In this document: piece by piece, positions 42,890 through 52,264 of the stretch | Layout: the number at the start of each line of letters is the position of its first letter | How positions within the stretch are numbered: position 1 is the first letter of the stretch | Source of the DNA: Zygaena filipendulae | Taxonomy: Eukaryota; Arthropoda; Insecta; Lepidoptera; Zygaenidae | DNA length: 64,000 nt | NCBI GenBank assembly: GCA_907165275.2 | Contig: CAJRBF020000005.1 | Location: 1-64,000 of the forward strand | Reading direction: 5' to 3' | Translations under genes and position numbers: made by a program | The notes under the pieces: generated by a model | Database searches by the model: none | Seen by the model: the letters and a program-made list of their open reading frames with translations, nothing else | What the model was told of the DNA's origin: nothing

Positions 42890-43618
42890 ATGCAAGGTGG
42901 TGGACTCGTTAACAATTTAATAAATAACTTACCTTTTGAGATTCATATACCTGGGTATAATTACTGTGGACCAGGAACAAAACTTCAGAAACGTTTACAA
43001 AGAGGTGACCGCGGGGTTAACAAGTTGGACGAAGCCTGCATGCACCACGATATTGCCTACGCCAATAACACAGATTTACCTAATCGTCACAAAGCGGATT
43101 TACAATTGTTAGACATGGCTAAAAAGAGGTTAGAAGCAAAGGATGCAGGGAAAGGTGAAAAATTGGTCTCATGGCTGGTTAGTAAAGCGATGAAAGCTAA
43201 AGTAAAATCAGGTTGGGGAGTTAAATCATTCAAACATTTTGTCACGAAAATTCGTTCACATGTTAAAAAGCTAAAACCAAAAAACCGTAAAACGTTGATA
43301 AACCTGTCTTATGCAGCTGCTAAAAGAATGATTCCGCTAGCTCGTCAAATCAAATTACCTCGAGTGATACCAATACCAAAAACCGGAGGAATATTACCAC
43401 TTATCCCAATATTTGCGGGTTTATCAGCTCTAGGCGCTCTGGCGGGAGGAGCGTCTGGAATTGCAAAAACTGTGAATGATTATAAATCTGCTCAAAAGAA
43501 TTTGCAGGAGACAGAGCGTCATAATAAAACCATGGAGGCTATAGCACTGGGAAAAGGCTTATACATAAAGCCTTACAAAAGTGGGAAAGGTTTATACATA
43601 AAAGCTTCAAAAAACTAA
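42890..43618 (+). CDS. Polinton PLA2-like and pVI/pX-like minor virion protein
   Basis: 242 residues from ATG 42890. Residues 18-70 match the phospholipase A2 fold of parvovirus VP1 type: YNYCGPGT calcium loop, then DEACMHHDIAY with the His-Asp pair. The middle is lysine-rich and basic; residues about 160-185 are a hydrophobic segment (ILPLIPIFAGLSALGALAGG). The C-terminus has two GKGLYIKxxK repeats, like the processing or membrane-active peptides of adenovirus pVI/pX. Likely role: membrane breaching during entry, inferred from the family. It ends at the slippery heptamer before 43616. Confidence 0.8.
   Translation: MQGGGLVNNLINNLPFEIHIPGYNYCGPGTKLQKRLQRGDRGVNKLDEACMHHDIAYANNTDLPNRHKADLQLLDMAKKRLEAKDAGKGEKLVSWLVSKAMKAKVKSGWGVKSFKHFVTKIRSHVKKLKPKNRKTLINLSYAAAKRMIPLARQIKLPRVIPIPKTGGILPLIPIFAGLSALGALAGGASGIAKTVNDYKSAQKNLQETERHNKTMEAIALGKGLYIKPYKSGKGLYIKASKN
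43609..43615 (+). promoter_or_regulatory. Candidate -1 frameshift heptamer A AAA AAC
   Basis: Six A and a C, in frame as xxA AAA AAC directly before the TAA of the PLA2/pVI gene. This is one of the best known X XXY YYZ slippery sequences. A -1 slip continues into the protease frame without a stop. No clear downstream pseudoknot could be identified by eye. Confidence 0.45.
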
Positions 43619-43983
43619 CTACGCTACCTAATCGTGCTTTGACAAATGTAGACATTTTGAAGTACGCTGCAGATATTCCGCATTTCCGAGGTGTTTACAT
43701 GAAAGATGAATTACCCAGAAGTCCTAGGAAGATTGAATGTGGTATTGTTAACCTAGATGATTCGAAGAATGAGGGAACACATTGGGTAGCATATGCAAAA
43801 CGAAATAATTATTGTGAATACTTTGATAGTTATGGTGATTTGAAACCGCCATTTGAATTAGTGAAGTATTTAAAAAATATGAACATTTTTTATAATTATA
43901 CAAGATACCAAAAATTTAACACTGTTAATTGTGGTCATTTATGTTTAAAATATTTATGGAAATTTTGGAATAAAAAAGTATAA
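43615..43983 (+). CDS. Polinton cysteine protease (adenain-like)
   Basis: Open in the -1 frame relative to the gene before it. Residues YAADIPHFRGVYMKDELP form the usual N-terminal motif; the catalytic set is His in GTHWVAY, Asp in YFDSYG, and Gln plus Cys in YQKFNTVNCGHLC. It would mature virion precursors such as the PLA2/pVI protein. No ATG precedes the N-terminal motif; the first in frame is at the M of VYMKD. The protein is therefore made by -1 frameshifting, by a non-AUG start (TTG at 43639), or has lost its start. Confidence 0.85.
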   Translation, partial: LTTLPNRALTNVDILKYAADIPHFRGVYMKDELPRSPRKIECGIVNLDDSKNEGTHWVAYAKRNNYCEYFDSYGDLKPPFELVKYLKNMNIFYNYTRYQKFNTVNCGHLCLKYLWKFWNKKV

Positions 43984-44019
43984 AACATTAAATTTTGTTT
44001 TAGTCATGTCATTTGCAAA

Positions 44020-44706
44020 ATGTCTTTAACACTATCAATTACGGGAAACTCATCAAATTTAACTACTTATTACTCTCCCACCCTACAACTTAATGGAGAA
44101 TATGAGTGTGCTCTGTTATATTTATCTACATTTAATTCAATTCCAAATATTGACTATAGAAATAATAAATTTTACTATGGTACTAATGAAGTAATTACTC
44201 TACCGGAAGGAGCCTATGAATTGCAAGATATCAGTGACTATATAAAATCAGAAATAAAAGACGCAACATTTCAACTTCACTGTAATAACAACACATTAAA
44301 AATATCCATACACTGCACCAAAGATATTGACTTTACCAAGACAGATTCTCTAGGAAATTTGCTGGGCTATGGAAATAAGTTTCTGAAAGCAAATAAATGG
44401 CATGTTTCACATCTGCCAGTGAACATTTTGCCTACGACCGTGGTGAGAGTCGAATGTGATATAGTGAGTGGATCATATATAAATGGTGAACCAAGCCATA
44501 TTGTTTACGAATTTGCACCTAACGTGCCGCCTGGATATAGAATCATCGAAGCACCTAAAAACGCGATATATTTCCGAATCAATCAAAGTAATATCAACTG
44601 CATCCATATTAGATTTTTGGACATAAATAATAACTTAGTCAATTTACGTGGTGAAGAAGTGCAACTTTTTTTGCATTTGAGAAACATTAGTAAAAATAAT
44701 GATTGA
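44020..44706 (+). CDS. Polinton minor capsid protein (penton-like, single jelly roll)
   Basis: 228 residues from ATG 44020. The pattern MSLTLSITGNSSNLTTYYSP, YECALLYLSTFNSIPNI, a Y/T/L beta-rich middle and FLDINNNLVNLRGEEV near the end matches Polinton PY-type minor capsid proteins, which form pentons at the vertices. It lies between protease and major capsid genes as expected. Open and complete. Its end overlaps the next small gene. Confidence 0.85.
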   Translation: MSLTLSITGNSSNLTTYYSPTLQLNGEYECALLYLSTFNSIPNIDYRNNKFYYGTNEVITLPEGAYELQDISDYIKSEIKDATFQLHCNNNTLKISIHCTKDIDFTKTDSLGNLLGYGNKFLKANKWHVSHLPVNILPTTVVRVECDIVSGSYINGEPSHIVYEFAPNVPPGYRIIEAPKNAIYFRINQSNINCIHIRFLDINNNLVNLRGEEVQLFLHLRNISKNND

Positions 44707-44923
44707 TTACAATAAATACGTGCCTCGAAAATCAAAAACCATCAGTTCTGCGCGAGTAACCCTCAACAAAACATCTCCTTATAGGAAAAAAAATAAGTTA
44801 ATTCGAAAATCAAAAATCGTCAGTTCTGCGCGAGTAACCCTCAACAAAACATCTTGTAGGAAAAAAAATAAGTTAAATAAAGATAATAAAGCATTCCTTA
44901 AATTAATCGGATTATTAAAATGA
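44699..44923 (+). CDS. Small basic protein with internal repeat
   Basis: 74 residues from ATG 44699, overlapping the previous stop, and ending 4 bp into the major capsid gene. Nearly half the residues are K, R, S or T; SSARVTLNKTS occurs twice, 26 residues apart, each followed by RKKNKL. I do not know a family. The charge suggests DNA binding in the particle, like adenovirus core peptides; this is inference. Confidence 0.55.
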   Translation: MIDYNKYVPRKSKTISSARVTLNKTSPYRKKNKLIRKSKIVSSARVTLNKTSCRKKNKLNKDNKAFLKLIGLLK

Positions 44924-46126
44924 ATATCTTAGACGTTTTATCTGTTCCATCTTACGACAATTCCGTTGAAGGGGTCGAATTCCATTCATATAAACCATAT
45001 GTAACAAGTTTCAACAGGAATGATGAAATACGCATTCCGATCAACCAACAAGATTTGTACATATTGCCATCAGCGAGCACTTTATACTTGGAAGGACAAG
45101 TTGATGTTAAAAAACGAGATACTAAAGAGCAAGTAAACACTGTAAATTTTACAAATAATTCTCTTCTTTACCTATTTCAAGATATTCGGTATGAGTTAAA
45201 CGGAGTTGAAATAGATAAAATAAAAAACGCTGGAATAAGTGAAAGCGTTGGTTTCAATGAATGAGAGTGAATCTAAAATGTCAAGAGCCTGGGGCTGGGA
45301 TATAGGCGGTATTACAAATACTCACCGAGGCAGTTTCGCAGTTTCCATTCCCCTCAAAAATATACTTGGCTTCGCTGAAGATTATCAAAAAGTTGTGATC
45401 AATTGTCGGCACGAATTAATATTGTTACGAAGCAACACAAATTTAAACGCTGTTAAACTTAACAACGATGAGGTTATTGAAGACGTAATTATAAATAAAA
45501 TAATTTGGCGGGTACCACACGTACGAGTTTCAGATAGAGAAAGGATTAATCTTCTCAAGTATTTAGAAAAAGACCGACCACTCCAGATTGTATTTAGAAA
45601 TTGGGATTTGTATGAATATCCAGCTTTACCAAAAACCACTAAACATACGTGGTCAATAAAAACTGCATCTCAAATAGAAAAACCACGATATGTAATCATT
45701 GGATTGCAAACGAACCGAAAGAACAATGCAAGTTCTGATATGGCGCAGTTCGATCATTGTAATCTAAGTAACGTCAAGGTGTACCTTAACTCAACTTACT
45801 TTCCATATGAAAATTTAAATATAAACTTTGCAAATGACAGATTTGCTTTAATATACGAGCAATACGCAAGATTTCAACAGTCGTATTATGGAAGGCGATC
45901 AGAAGCTTTGCTAAGCCCTAAGCAATTCAAAGATTTAACGCCATTGTTCGTTATCGATTGCTCCAGACAAATTGACAATTTGAAGTCAGGGCCTGTTGTC
46001 GACGTACGCGTTGAACTCGAAGCAGATTCTGAGATACCAGATCAAACTTCAGCCTACTGTCTTATACTCAACGATTGCATTATCGAGTATAAACCACTCA
46101 GCAGCACGGTGAAAAAGCTATCATGA
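44920..46126 (+). pseudogene. Polinton major capsid protein (double jelly roll), frameshifted
   Basis: From ATG 44920 the frame reads 114 residues (FHSYKPYVTSFNRNDEIRIP, YLFQDIRYELNGVEID) and stops at 45262. The rest continues in another frame from about 45242, with MNESESKMSRAWGWDIGG, FVIDCSRQIDNLKSG and the terminal DQTSAYCLILNDCIIEYKPL. The two parts together have the usual length of about 405 residues; a few bases seem to be missing near 45240. The major coat protein is thus not made from this copy unless the shift is bypassed. The stop overlaps the next gene (ATGA). Confidence 0.88.
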
Positions 46127-46623
46127 ATCCTGACATTATAATAGCCGATCTTCAAGGTTTTAAAGATGCGAATAATAAATTCATTGTTAAAGAAGTGTCA
46201 ATTGCAACAAAATACCAAACACAAACATTTTTAGTTAAACCACCATACCCCTATAATTTTTTAACATTCGAAGAAAAAAAACAAGTTCAGTGGTTGCAAC
46301 GAAACAGAGGTATTTACTGGAATGAAGGCTATATAGATTATAGAGAGTTTCAACGAGTCATCGTCCCTTATTTAGAACATAAAAAGGTCCTAGTAAAAGG
46401 AATCGAAAAAATCAAGTGGATCAAAGAATGATGCTCTAATTGCGAAGTTATAGATTTAAGCAAGAAACTTGAAGAAATAAGATTTTCAAACTTTTCTACA
46501 TTACATAAAGTGTACTGTACTGATTTATTCAACCATAACTGTGTTAATCATAAGAAATATTGTGCGTTAAAAAATGTAACTTGTTTAAAATTATGTTATT
46601 TAGAAAACTATTTTAGTAATTGA
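46123..46623 (+). pseudogene. Conserved exonuclease-like protein with in-frame TGA
   Basis: From ATG 46123, which overlaps the capsid stop. IIIADLQGFK, FLVKPPYPYNFLTFEEKKQ, YWNEGYIDYREFQ and VLVKGIEKIKWI belong to a family found widely in insect mobile elements with an RNase H/exonuclease-like look. The frame meets TGA at 46429-46431, then continues CSNCEVIDLSKKLEE to the cysteine-rich end HKKYCALKNVTCLKL and a stop at 46621. The TGA most likely arose from TTA or a similar codon. A nuclease role is a tentative inference. Confidence 0.6.
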
Positions 46624-46975
46624 AATCTATCACTTAATTTTTTCATTAAAAATAATTAAAAATAACTTGGTTTTTTACTAAACCTTACCCTCGTGTAGTA
46701 TTATGAAAACACCGATTTTATTAGACCATTGTTTTATTACAAAAACATATATGAATATAAATAGAGTCATCTTACATAAACAAATAACAAATTTTACACA
46801 TAGCCGTTATACTGTCGTTGAAATTTTGTTAATTAATGCTTCAGTACCATCCAAAATATTATTTGTAGCACTTTCATCCTGAACTGGATATTGAGCCGTC
46901 ACTAGCGCCATCGACTTGGATTGCCAACATACTTTGTCTTCCTCTACGTTATTTTCTTCATCTTACTTATAAATT
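46624..46975. other. Intergenic region with a duplicate of the next gene's 3' end
   Basis: 46801-46925 is a diverged direct copy (about 80%) of 46998-47126, which is the 3' end of the minus-strand gene next to it. Otherwise A/T-rich, no gene. Confidence 0.65.
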
Positions 46976-47419
46976 TTACATGTATAAACATGCACTATAG
47001 CCGCATATTGTTTTTGAAATTTTGTTAATTAATGCCTCAGCATCATCCAAAATATGATCTGTTGCACTTCCATCCTTAACAGGATATTGAGCCTTCACTA
47101 ACACCAACGAATTTTCTGGATTGCTTACGTCAGTAATGCTAAGTTTAATTAGCTTTGTTGTTTTCCTTAACGGCTCCCTGCTGGCTACGAATGTGGTGCC
47201 AAAGCTCCTCTTTTTAACACTCTGCTTGCTCAATGAACTGCATGCTCCATCTTCGTTCTTGTTAAACACCTCTTCAAAGGCGGCTTGTGTGGTTTGTGAA
47301 AGCAACGTTGGCTGCAGCTTTCTGGACTTTTTCCTTTTGCTGACTTCAGGAAATTCTTGACTAAACCCTTCTAGAGGATCTTGTGCGCATTGTTCATATA
47401 TATCACTAGGAGTAGACAT
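46976..47419 (-). CDS. Polinton protein of unknown function, minus strand
   Basis: 147 residues from the ATG at 47417-47419. It is preceded on the minus strand by TTGATTGTTTCAG, a good 3' splice site, so a non-coding or short first exon probably lies upstream (possible donor GTAAGC near 47500). N-terminal half is K/S-rich (SKRKKSRKLQ), the C-terminal half has LVLVKAQYPVKDGSATDHIL and ALINKISK. I do not recognise it. Gypsy-5 inserted about 120 bp upstream and may separate it from its promoter. Confidence 0.45.
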   Translation of the reverse strand: MSTPSDIYEQCAQDPLEGFSQEFPEVSKRKKSRKLQPTLLSQTTQAAFEEVFNKNEDGACSSLSKQSVKKRSFGTTFVASREPLRKTTKLIKLSITDVSNPENSLVLVKAQYPVKDGSATDHILDDAEALINKISKTICGYSACLYM

Positions 47420-47494
47420 GATCTGAAACAATCAAAAAATTATAATCGGTTCACTTATCAGAATAATAGTAGGTACTTAACAAATTAAAAATGC

Positions 47495-47542
47495 ATGCTT
47501 ACAATTCCAAATCGATACGAAGCTGATGACAGTACCTCGGTA
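47495..47542 (+). pseudogene. Short plus-strand ORF, 5' part, split by Gypsy-5
   Basis: Sixteen codons from ATG 47495 run up to the Gypsy-5 target site GGTA. The same frame resumes at 52141 and ends at a TAA at 52264, giving 57 residues without the insertion. A stop lies directly upstream of the ATG. The 3' part contains YSAYVLKFPSWNMSKHVTV. Function unknown; it could also be antisense to a 5' exon of the minus-strand gene at 46976. Confidence 0.3.
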
Positions 47543-47551
47543 GAGCGCGTC

Positions 47552-47712
47552 TAGTAAGTATGTACCTCGGGGCAATTAATACGCACGTCTAGTTTACTAA
47601 GTGTTTAATCGACGACAAAAAGGCGGCATACGCCGTACAAGGCTAGTTGACAGATTGACTGACACTGACGTTCCTTAAGGCAACGTCAGTCAACGTTCCA
47701 ACATACGCTACA
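47552..47712 (-). repeat. Gypsy-5 3' LTR (161 bp)
   Basis: Identical by eye to 51976-52136. On the minus strand it runs TGTAGCGTATG to ACTTACTA. Confidence 0.92.
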
Positions 47713-47760
47713 CCTCCACCCTTAATTACTATCTTAATAATATAGATATTATCTATTCCA

Positions 47761-50700
47761 TTAACGTTTAACAATCTCGCGCGGCTTACGCTCCCTTAAG
47801 AAATAGCGGCGAACAGGGGTTCGTGGAGGGTGAATAACGTCGGCCACTTGCCCGCCGATAGCCTCGCCTTGAGCGGGGCTATGAGTCGTGAGCTCATCTC
47901 GAGTACATGTCGAGGCGGGACTTTTGCAGTGCGCAGCGGCACTCTCGCCTTCAACCTCCACTCCACCTCCCGGCGACACCACATTCTCACCCGGTGACGC
48001 TCCCACTTCCTCTTTCTCGTCACTAACCGGAACCTGAACGTCGGATAACCGGGACCTGCGGTGAATCTGGTCTATGTGCCTTCTAATACATTGACCGTTA
48101 CCCCTATCTATTACATACTGACGCGTGCCCTCTCTATTAACCACTTGCCCATTTATCCACTTATCTTGTGTGCCGTAACCCCTCGCCAATACGCTGTCCC
48201 CCGGCTTCAGCTCTCTTTCGACCCCTTTTGCATTTTTTTTTTGTTTATCTTGAGCTGTATGCACCTTCTCTAGTAAAACGCGGTCATTCCGAAGCAGATC
48301 CAATCGTGATCGTAAATTGCGTTTTTGTAATAACCTCGCTGGTGTCTCCCCTGTTGTACTATGCGTGGTATTCCGGTAAGTTAACAAAAATGTCTGAAGC
48401 GCTGCCTCCAGATCGACGTTGTCCCGTAATGCCTTTTTTATGGCTCGCTTGCAGGTTTTTACAGCGTTTTCTGCAGCTCCATTGGAGGCCGGGTGATATG
48501 CGGGTGAAAAACGTTGCGTTATGCCATTCGCCTTGAGAAAGTCTCCCAGCTCAACACTGGTGAAGGGTGGGCCCTGGTCGGATACCAACTCTACAGGTAA
48601 TCCAAATCTCGCGAACGTGGCGCGTAGGATCCGTATCACGCTTGCGGCGTTGGTCCGCTTCATCTCGAACACCTCAAGCCACTTTGTGCTCGAATCTACA
48701 AGAACAAAAAAAGTTTTGCCGTTCATTGGTCCTAAGAAATCCACGTGCAACCGCGTCCATGGCTGCAGTGCATAAGGCCACGGTTGTGGGGGCGCGTGCG
48801 GTGGCGCTTCGGCCTCCTGAGCGCATGTCTCACATTCCTTACACAAATTCTCGATGTCGTGGTCGATGCGTGGCCACCAGACGTAGCTGCGAGCCCAACC
48901 TTTGGTTTTTACCATCCCCAGATGACTGCTATGCAGCTGTTTTAAAACTAATGACCTCAACGATAGAGGTATTATTATTCTATAACCCCACATGAGACAC
49001 CCACCTTCAATATATAATTCGTTTCTTCTTAGGACAAATGGCCGCAGCTCTTCATCAGGGCATGAACTCGGCCATCCAGATTCAACATACATTCGAACTT
49101 TACTTAGTATGGTATCCCTCGCAGTTGCTTTCCTAACTGCCTCATTGGTCACCGGTAGGAAGTTTTCCACGAAGTTTATGTATGTGATTTCCTTTATATT
49201 CTCTTTCTTACGGATGTCCTTTCGTGGCAACCGGGACAGCGCGTCCGCACAGTTTTTTTTTGACGAAATATATTCTATATCATATGAGTACCCAGATAAC
49301 AACAGGGCCCATCGCTGTAGCCTAGAGGCCGCCATTACAGGTATACCCGCCTTGGGTCCAAATATGTGTGTCAATGGTTTGTGGTCCGTTCTCAAGATAA
49401 ATTTTCTCCCGTATAAATATTGGTGGTGCTTACGTACCCCAAATACCATGGCCAAGGCTTCTCTGTCGATTTGTGCGTAGTGTCGCTCAGCCGCCGTAAG
49501 TGAGCGCGACGCATACGCCACCGGTCGCTCGCCCTCCGGGGTGAGATGGGAGAGCACCGCTCCCACGCCCACGCTGCTGGCATCCGTCGTCAAAACCAGC
49601 GGCCATTCTGGTGTATAATGCACCAATACCTCGCTACAAATTAATCCAGCTTTAATTTCCTCAAAAGCTCGCTGACATTTCTCATTCCAAACAAATTTTA
49701 CTCCAGCTCTCAACAGATCATACAAGGGGGCCAAAAGGGTGCTAGCGTTTGGCACAAACTTAGCGTAATACATAATCATACCGATAAATGACCTAAGCTC
49801 CCCTACATTTGTAGGTGCGGGTGTATTAGAAATCACTGCGATTTTCTCAGGGCTAGTGTGGACACCATCTTTGCTTATGACATGTCCCAAATAAGTTATA
49901 GATTCCGCAAAGAACTCACACTTCTCGCGCTTGACCCGCAGACCATACCGTTCCAGACGCTCAAAAACCTTGTACAAATTATTAATATGCTTTGTAGTGG
50001 AAGGACCAGTGATAATTATGTCGTCCAGGAACACCCCCACCCCTGGTAGGTCCGCAAACATTTCTTCCAGTCGTCTTTGAAAAATACCTGGGCTGGACGA
50101 CAGCCCGAAAACCAATCTATTATACATAAATAAACCCTTGTGCGTGTTTATAACCGTATATTTTCGCGACTCATCCAACTTAAACTGTGAGTATGCTTGT
50201 GACAAATCAACTTTACTGAAATGCTGCCCCCCATGTAGGCGCGCTAATAAATCTTCCACTCTAGGCAGGGGGTAACGGTCAACCTCTAATACTTTGTTTA
50301 GTGTTAACTTATAGTCGGCACAGATTCGTATGTTACCATCTTTTTTAACAACGGGTACAATAGGAGTGGCCCAGTCCGAGCGCTCCACCGGGGTGAGAAT
50401 GCCGTCCCGCACGTGCTGCTCCAGCACGCGCTCCACTCGCTCACGCAGCGCGTAGGCCAGCGGGCGCGCGCGAAGGAACACCGGCCGCGCCCCCTCGCGC
50501 ACGTGGATGGTTATGGGTGGGCCGGTGTAACAGCCCAACCCCTCCGCAAACACTTTAGAGAATCTGGAACTGAAAGCTGCTACATTAAATTCGCTGTTTA
50601 ACCTATTTACTGCACTATAATTACAAGTTGGCAACTGTATTCCTAACTCTGAAATCCATTGTCTGCCTAACAATGCATTTTTTGCATTTCGAATAACATA

Positions 50701-51897
50701 CAATTCTAATTCCTTGGAATTGTTTTTGTAAATCACCACCGGTCTAATCACACCTACGGGATGCACAACCTCACCAGTATAGTATCTTAAGGCTAGTTTA
50801 CTTTTACAAATTTTTAAATCGCTATATTGGGTTCTATATGTTTCAAAACTTATACAAGACACCGCGCTGCCCGTGTCACATTCCATATCTAGTAGCTTAT
50901 GGTGAACTTTTAATGATATAATAATAGGTTTACATTGCTCTATGCTTAATCGGTTAACATTGATGACGATTACCTCATCGCTGTCATCACTATCCAGCGC
51001 CTGAGTGTTGTTTTCAATTTCCGCTGCTGCTTCCAAGGCGTGCTGTTGCACTAAATTCGGGCACATGCGCTGCAAGTGCCCCATCCTGTTGCAAACGCGG
51101 CACACGTAGCGGCCGAACCTGCAACCTGCCGCTCCATGTGTGCCACCGCACGCCTGACACGGTTGGTGCCGCGACGTGTTCGCCCCGCGCTCCACCGGCG
51201 CGCGCGCTGCTGATGCACGGGGACGCCAGCGATCCGTTCCTTGCGGGTTATTCTCCCGCGACGCTCCGCTGACACCGCGGGTTGCCCCTCCACGTGCGCC
51301 TCTCCATCGGCCCCCCGTGCCCCTGATCAACTGACAATCGGTTGTCGTGGCATCGCTTGCTGCTTTTTCTTGACCGTCGACTGCCACTGTCGCGGCGTCC
51401 TTCTCCGCCGCCTCCAGGCTTACCGCCAGGCTATATGCTCGGGAGTAATCTAGCTTACTCTCCGCAAACAGCCGTTGGCGTATTGTTTCGCTGCTGATAC
51501 CGCATACTAACTGGTCGCGCAGGCTTTCTTGCAACCATCCCCCAAATTCGCACGTTTTGGACATTCTTTTTAACACCGCCATATACTCTGCTATTGACTC
51601 ATCACTTTTTTGTACTCTGTGTCTAAACTTGTATCTCTCGGCTAGCTCACTCGGTTTAGGTTGTAAGTGCTTTTCCATAATATCAACCAATTGTGCGAAT
51701 GATTTCGTTTTTGGTTTTTCCGGCGTACATAAATTTACTAAAAGCTCATAGCTCGCCGCACCCATTACCGTAATTAACGTGGGTACCTGCAATTCACTTT
51801 TCACATTATTCACCAAGAAATATTGCTCTAATCTTTCAATATACAGTTTCCAATCATCTGTTTGGATGTCGAATTGTGCTATTTTACCGATCGACAT
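47761..51897 (-). CDS. Gypsy-5 gag-pol polyprotein, 1378 residues
   Basis: Single frame from the ATG at 51895-51897. Order: gag capsid region (residues 1-170), R/G/A-rich segment, zinc knuckles CQACGGTHGAAGC and CRVCNRMGHLQRMC (about 245-285), protease ECDTGSAVSC (about 335), RT with IVPVVKKDGNIRICADY, LVFGLSSSPGIFQRR and catalytic FLDD, RNase H with LTTDASSVGVGAVL and RTDHKPLTH, integrase with HHCC zinc site, LHVDFLGPM, SDQGPPFTS and AAENAVK, then a basic/acidic tail. Fusion of gag and pol without a frameshift is unusual among Gypsy elements but shared with Gypsy-1. All catalytic residues are present. Confidence 0.95.
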   Translation of the reverse strand: MSIGKIAQFDIQTDDWKLYIERLEQYFLVNNVKSELQVPTLITVMGAASYELLVNLCTPEKPKTKSFAQLVDIMEKHLQPKPSELAERYKFRHRVQKSDESIAEYMAVLKRMSKTCEFGGWLQESLRDQLVCGISSETIRQRLFAESKLDYSRAYSLAVSLEAAEKDAATVAVDGQEKAASDATTTDCQLIRGTGGRWRGARGGATRGVSGASRENNPQGTDRWRPRASAARAPVERGANTSRHQPCQACGGTHGAAGCRFGRYVCRVCNRMGHLQRMCPNLVQQHALEAAAEIENNTQALDSDDSDEVIVINVNRLSIEQCKPIIISLKVHHKLLDMECDTGSAVSCISFETYRTQYSDLKICKSKLALRYYTGEVVHPVGVIRPVVIYKNNSKELELYVIRNAKNALLGRQWISELGIQLPTCNYSAVNRLNSEFNVAAFSSRFSKVFAEGLGCYTGPPITIHVREGARPVFLRARPLAYALRERVERVLEQHVRDGILTPVERSDWATPIVPVVKKDGNIRICADYKLTLNKVLEVDRYPLPRVEDLLARLHGGQHFSKVDLSQAYSQFKLDESRKYTVINTHKGLFMYNRLVFGLSSSPGIFQRRLEEMFADLPGVGVFLDDIIITGPSTTKHINNLYKVFERLERYGLRVKREKCEFFAESITYLGHVISKDGVHTSPEKIAVISNTPAPTNVGELRSFIGMIMYYAKFVPNASTLLAPLYDLLRAGVKFVWNEKCQRAFEEIKAGLICSEVLVHYTPEWPLVLTTDASSVGVGAVLSHLTPEGERPVAYASRSLTAAERHYAQIDREALAMVFGVRKHHQYLYGRKFILRTDHKPLTHIFGPKAGIPVMAASRLQRWALLLSGYSYDIEYISSKKNCADALSRLPRKDIRKKENIKEITYINFVENFLPVTNEAVRKATARDTILSKVRMYVESGWPSSCPDEELRPFVLRRNELYIEGGCLMWGYRIIIPLSLRSLVLKQLHSSHLGMVKTKGWARSYVWWPRIDHDIENLCKECETCAQEAEAPPHAPPQPWPYALQPWTRLHVDFLGPMNGKTFFVLVDSSTKWLEVFEMKRTNAASVIRILRATFARFGLPVELVSDQGPPFTSVELGDFLKANGITQRFSPAYHPASNGAAENAVKTCKRAIKKALRDNVDLEAALQTFLLTYRNTTHSTTGETPARLLQKRNLRSRLDLLRNDRVLLEKVHTAQDKQKKNAKGVERELKPGDSVLARGYGTQDKWINGQVVNREGTRQYVIDRGNGQCIRRHIDQIHRRSRLSDVQVPVSDEKEEVGASPGENVVSPGGGVEVEGESAAAHCKSPASTCTRDELTTHSPAQGEAIGGQVADVIHPPRTPVRRYFLRERKPREIVKR

Positions 51898-51975
51898 TTT
51901 TAATTTTTATTTTATTCACTACAAGATTCACTGCACACGTTTTTTTTTTCTTCTTTTGTTTAACCTCGTCGCCAT

Positions 51976-52136
51976 TAGTAAGTATGTACCTCGGGGCAAT
52001 TAATACGCACGTCTAGTTTACTAAGTGTTTAATCGACGACAAAAAGGCGGCATACGCCGTACAAGGCTAGTTGACAGATTGACTGACACTGACGTTCCTT
52101 AAGGCAACGTCAGTCAACGTTCCAACATACGCTACA
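51976..52136 (-). repeat. Gypsy-5 5' LTR (161 bp)
   Basis: Identical by eye to 47552-47712; flanked on the right by GGTA and on the left by the PBS. Confidence 0.92.
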
Positions 52137-52140
52137 GGTA

Positions 52141-52264
52141 ATGACTGTTCGAGGAGCTAAACAAAACTACAGTGCCTATGTGTTGAAGTTTCCAAGTTGG
52201 AACATGTCTAAACATGTTACTGTTTGTACAAGCACGGAGACTGATGATCATATTTCTATGTTGT
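52141..52264 (+). pseudogene. Short plus-strand ORF, 3' part
   Basis: Continuation of 47495-47542 after the Gypsy-5 insertion; 41 codons starting MTVRGAKQNYSAYV and ending ETDDHISML with TAA. No known domain. Confidence 0.3.

Larger units (their letters stand above)
47543..52136 (-). mobile_element. Gypsy-5 LTR retrotransposon, minus strand, intact coding
   Basis: Identical 161-bp LTRs (47552-47712 and 51976-52136) flank one uninterrupted gag-pol gene. The target is GGTA (47539-47542 and 52137-52140). Nine extra bases (GAGCGCGTC) lie between the left duplication and the left LTR. PBS on the minus strand reads TGGCGACGAGG next to the right LTR. Same family as Gypsy-1 but distinct. Intact ORF and identical LTRs mean a recent, possibly active copy. 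Confidence 0.93.

Noticed and set aside
48061..51453. Many plus-strand frames of 60-160 codons across Gypsy-5
   Set aside because: All are antisense to the intact gag-pol gene.
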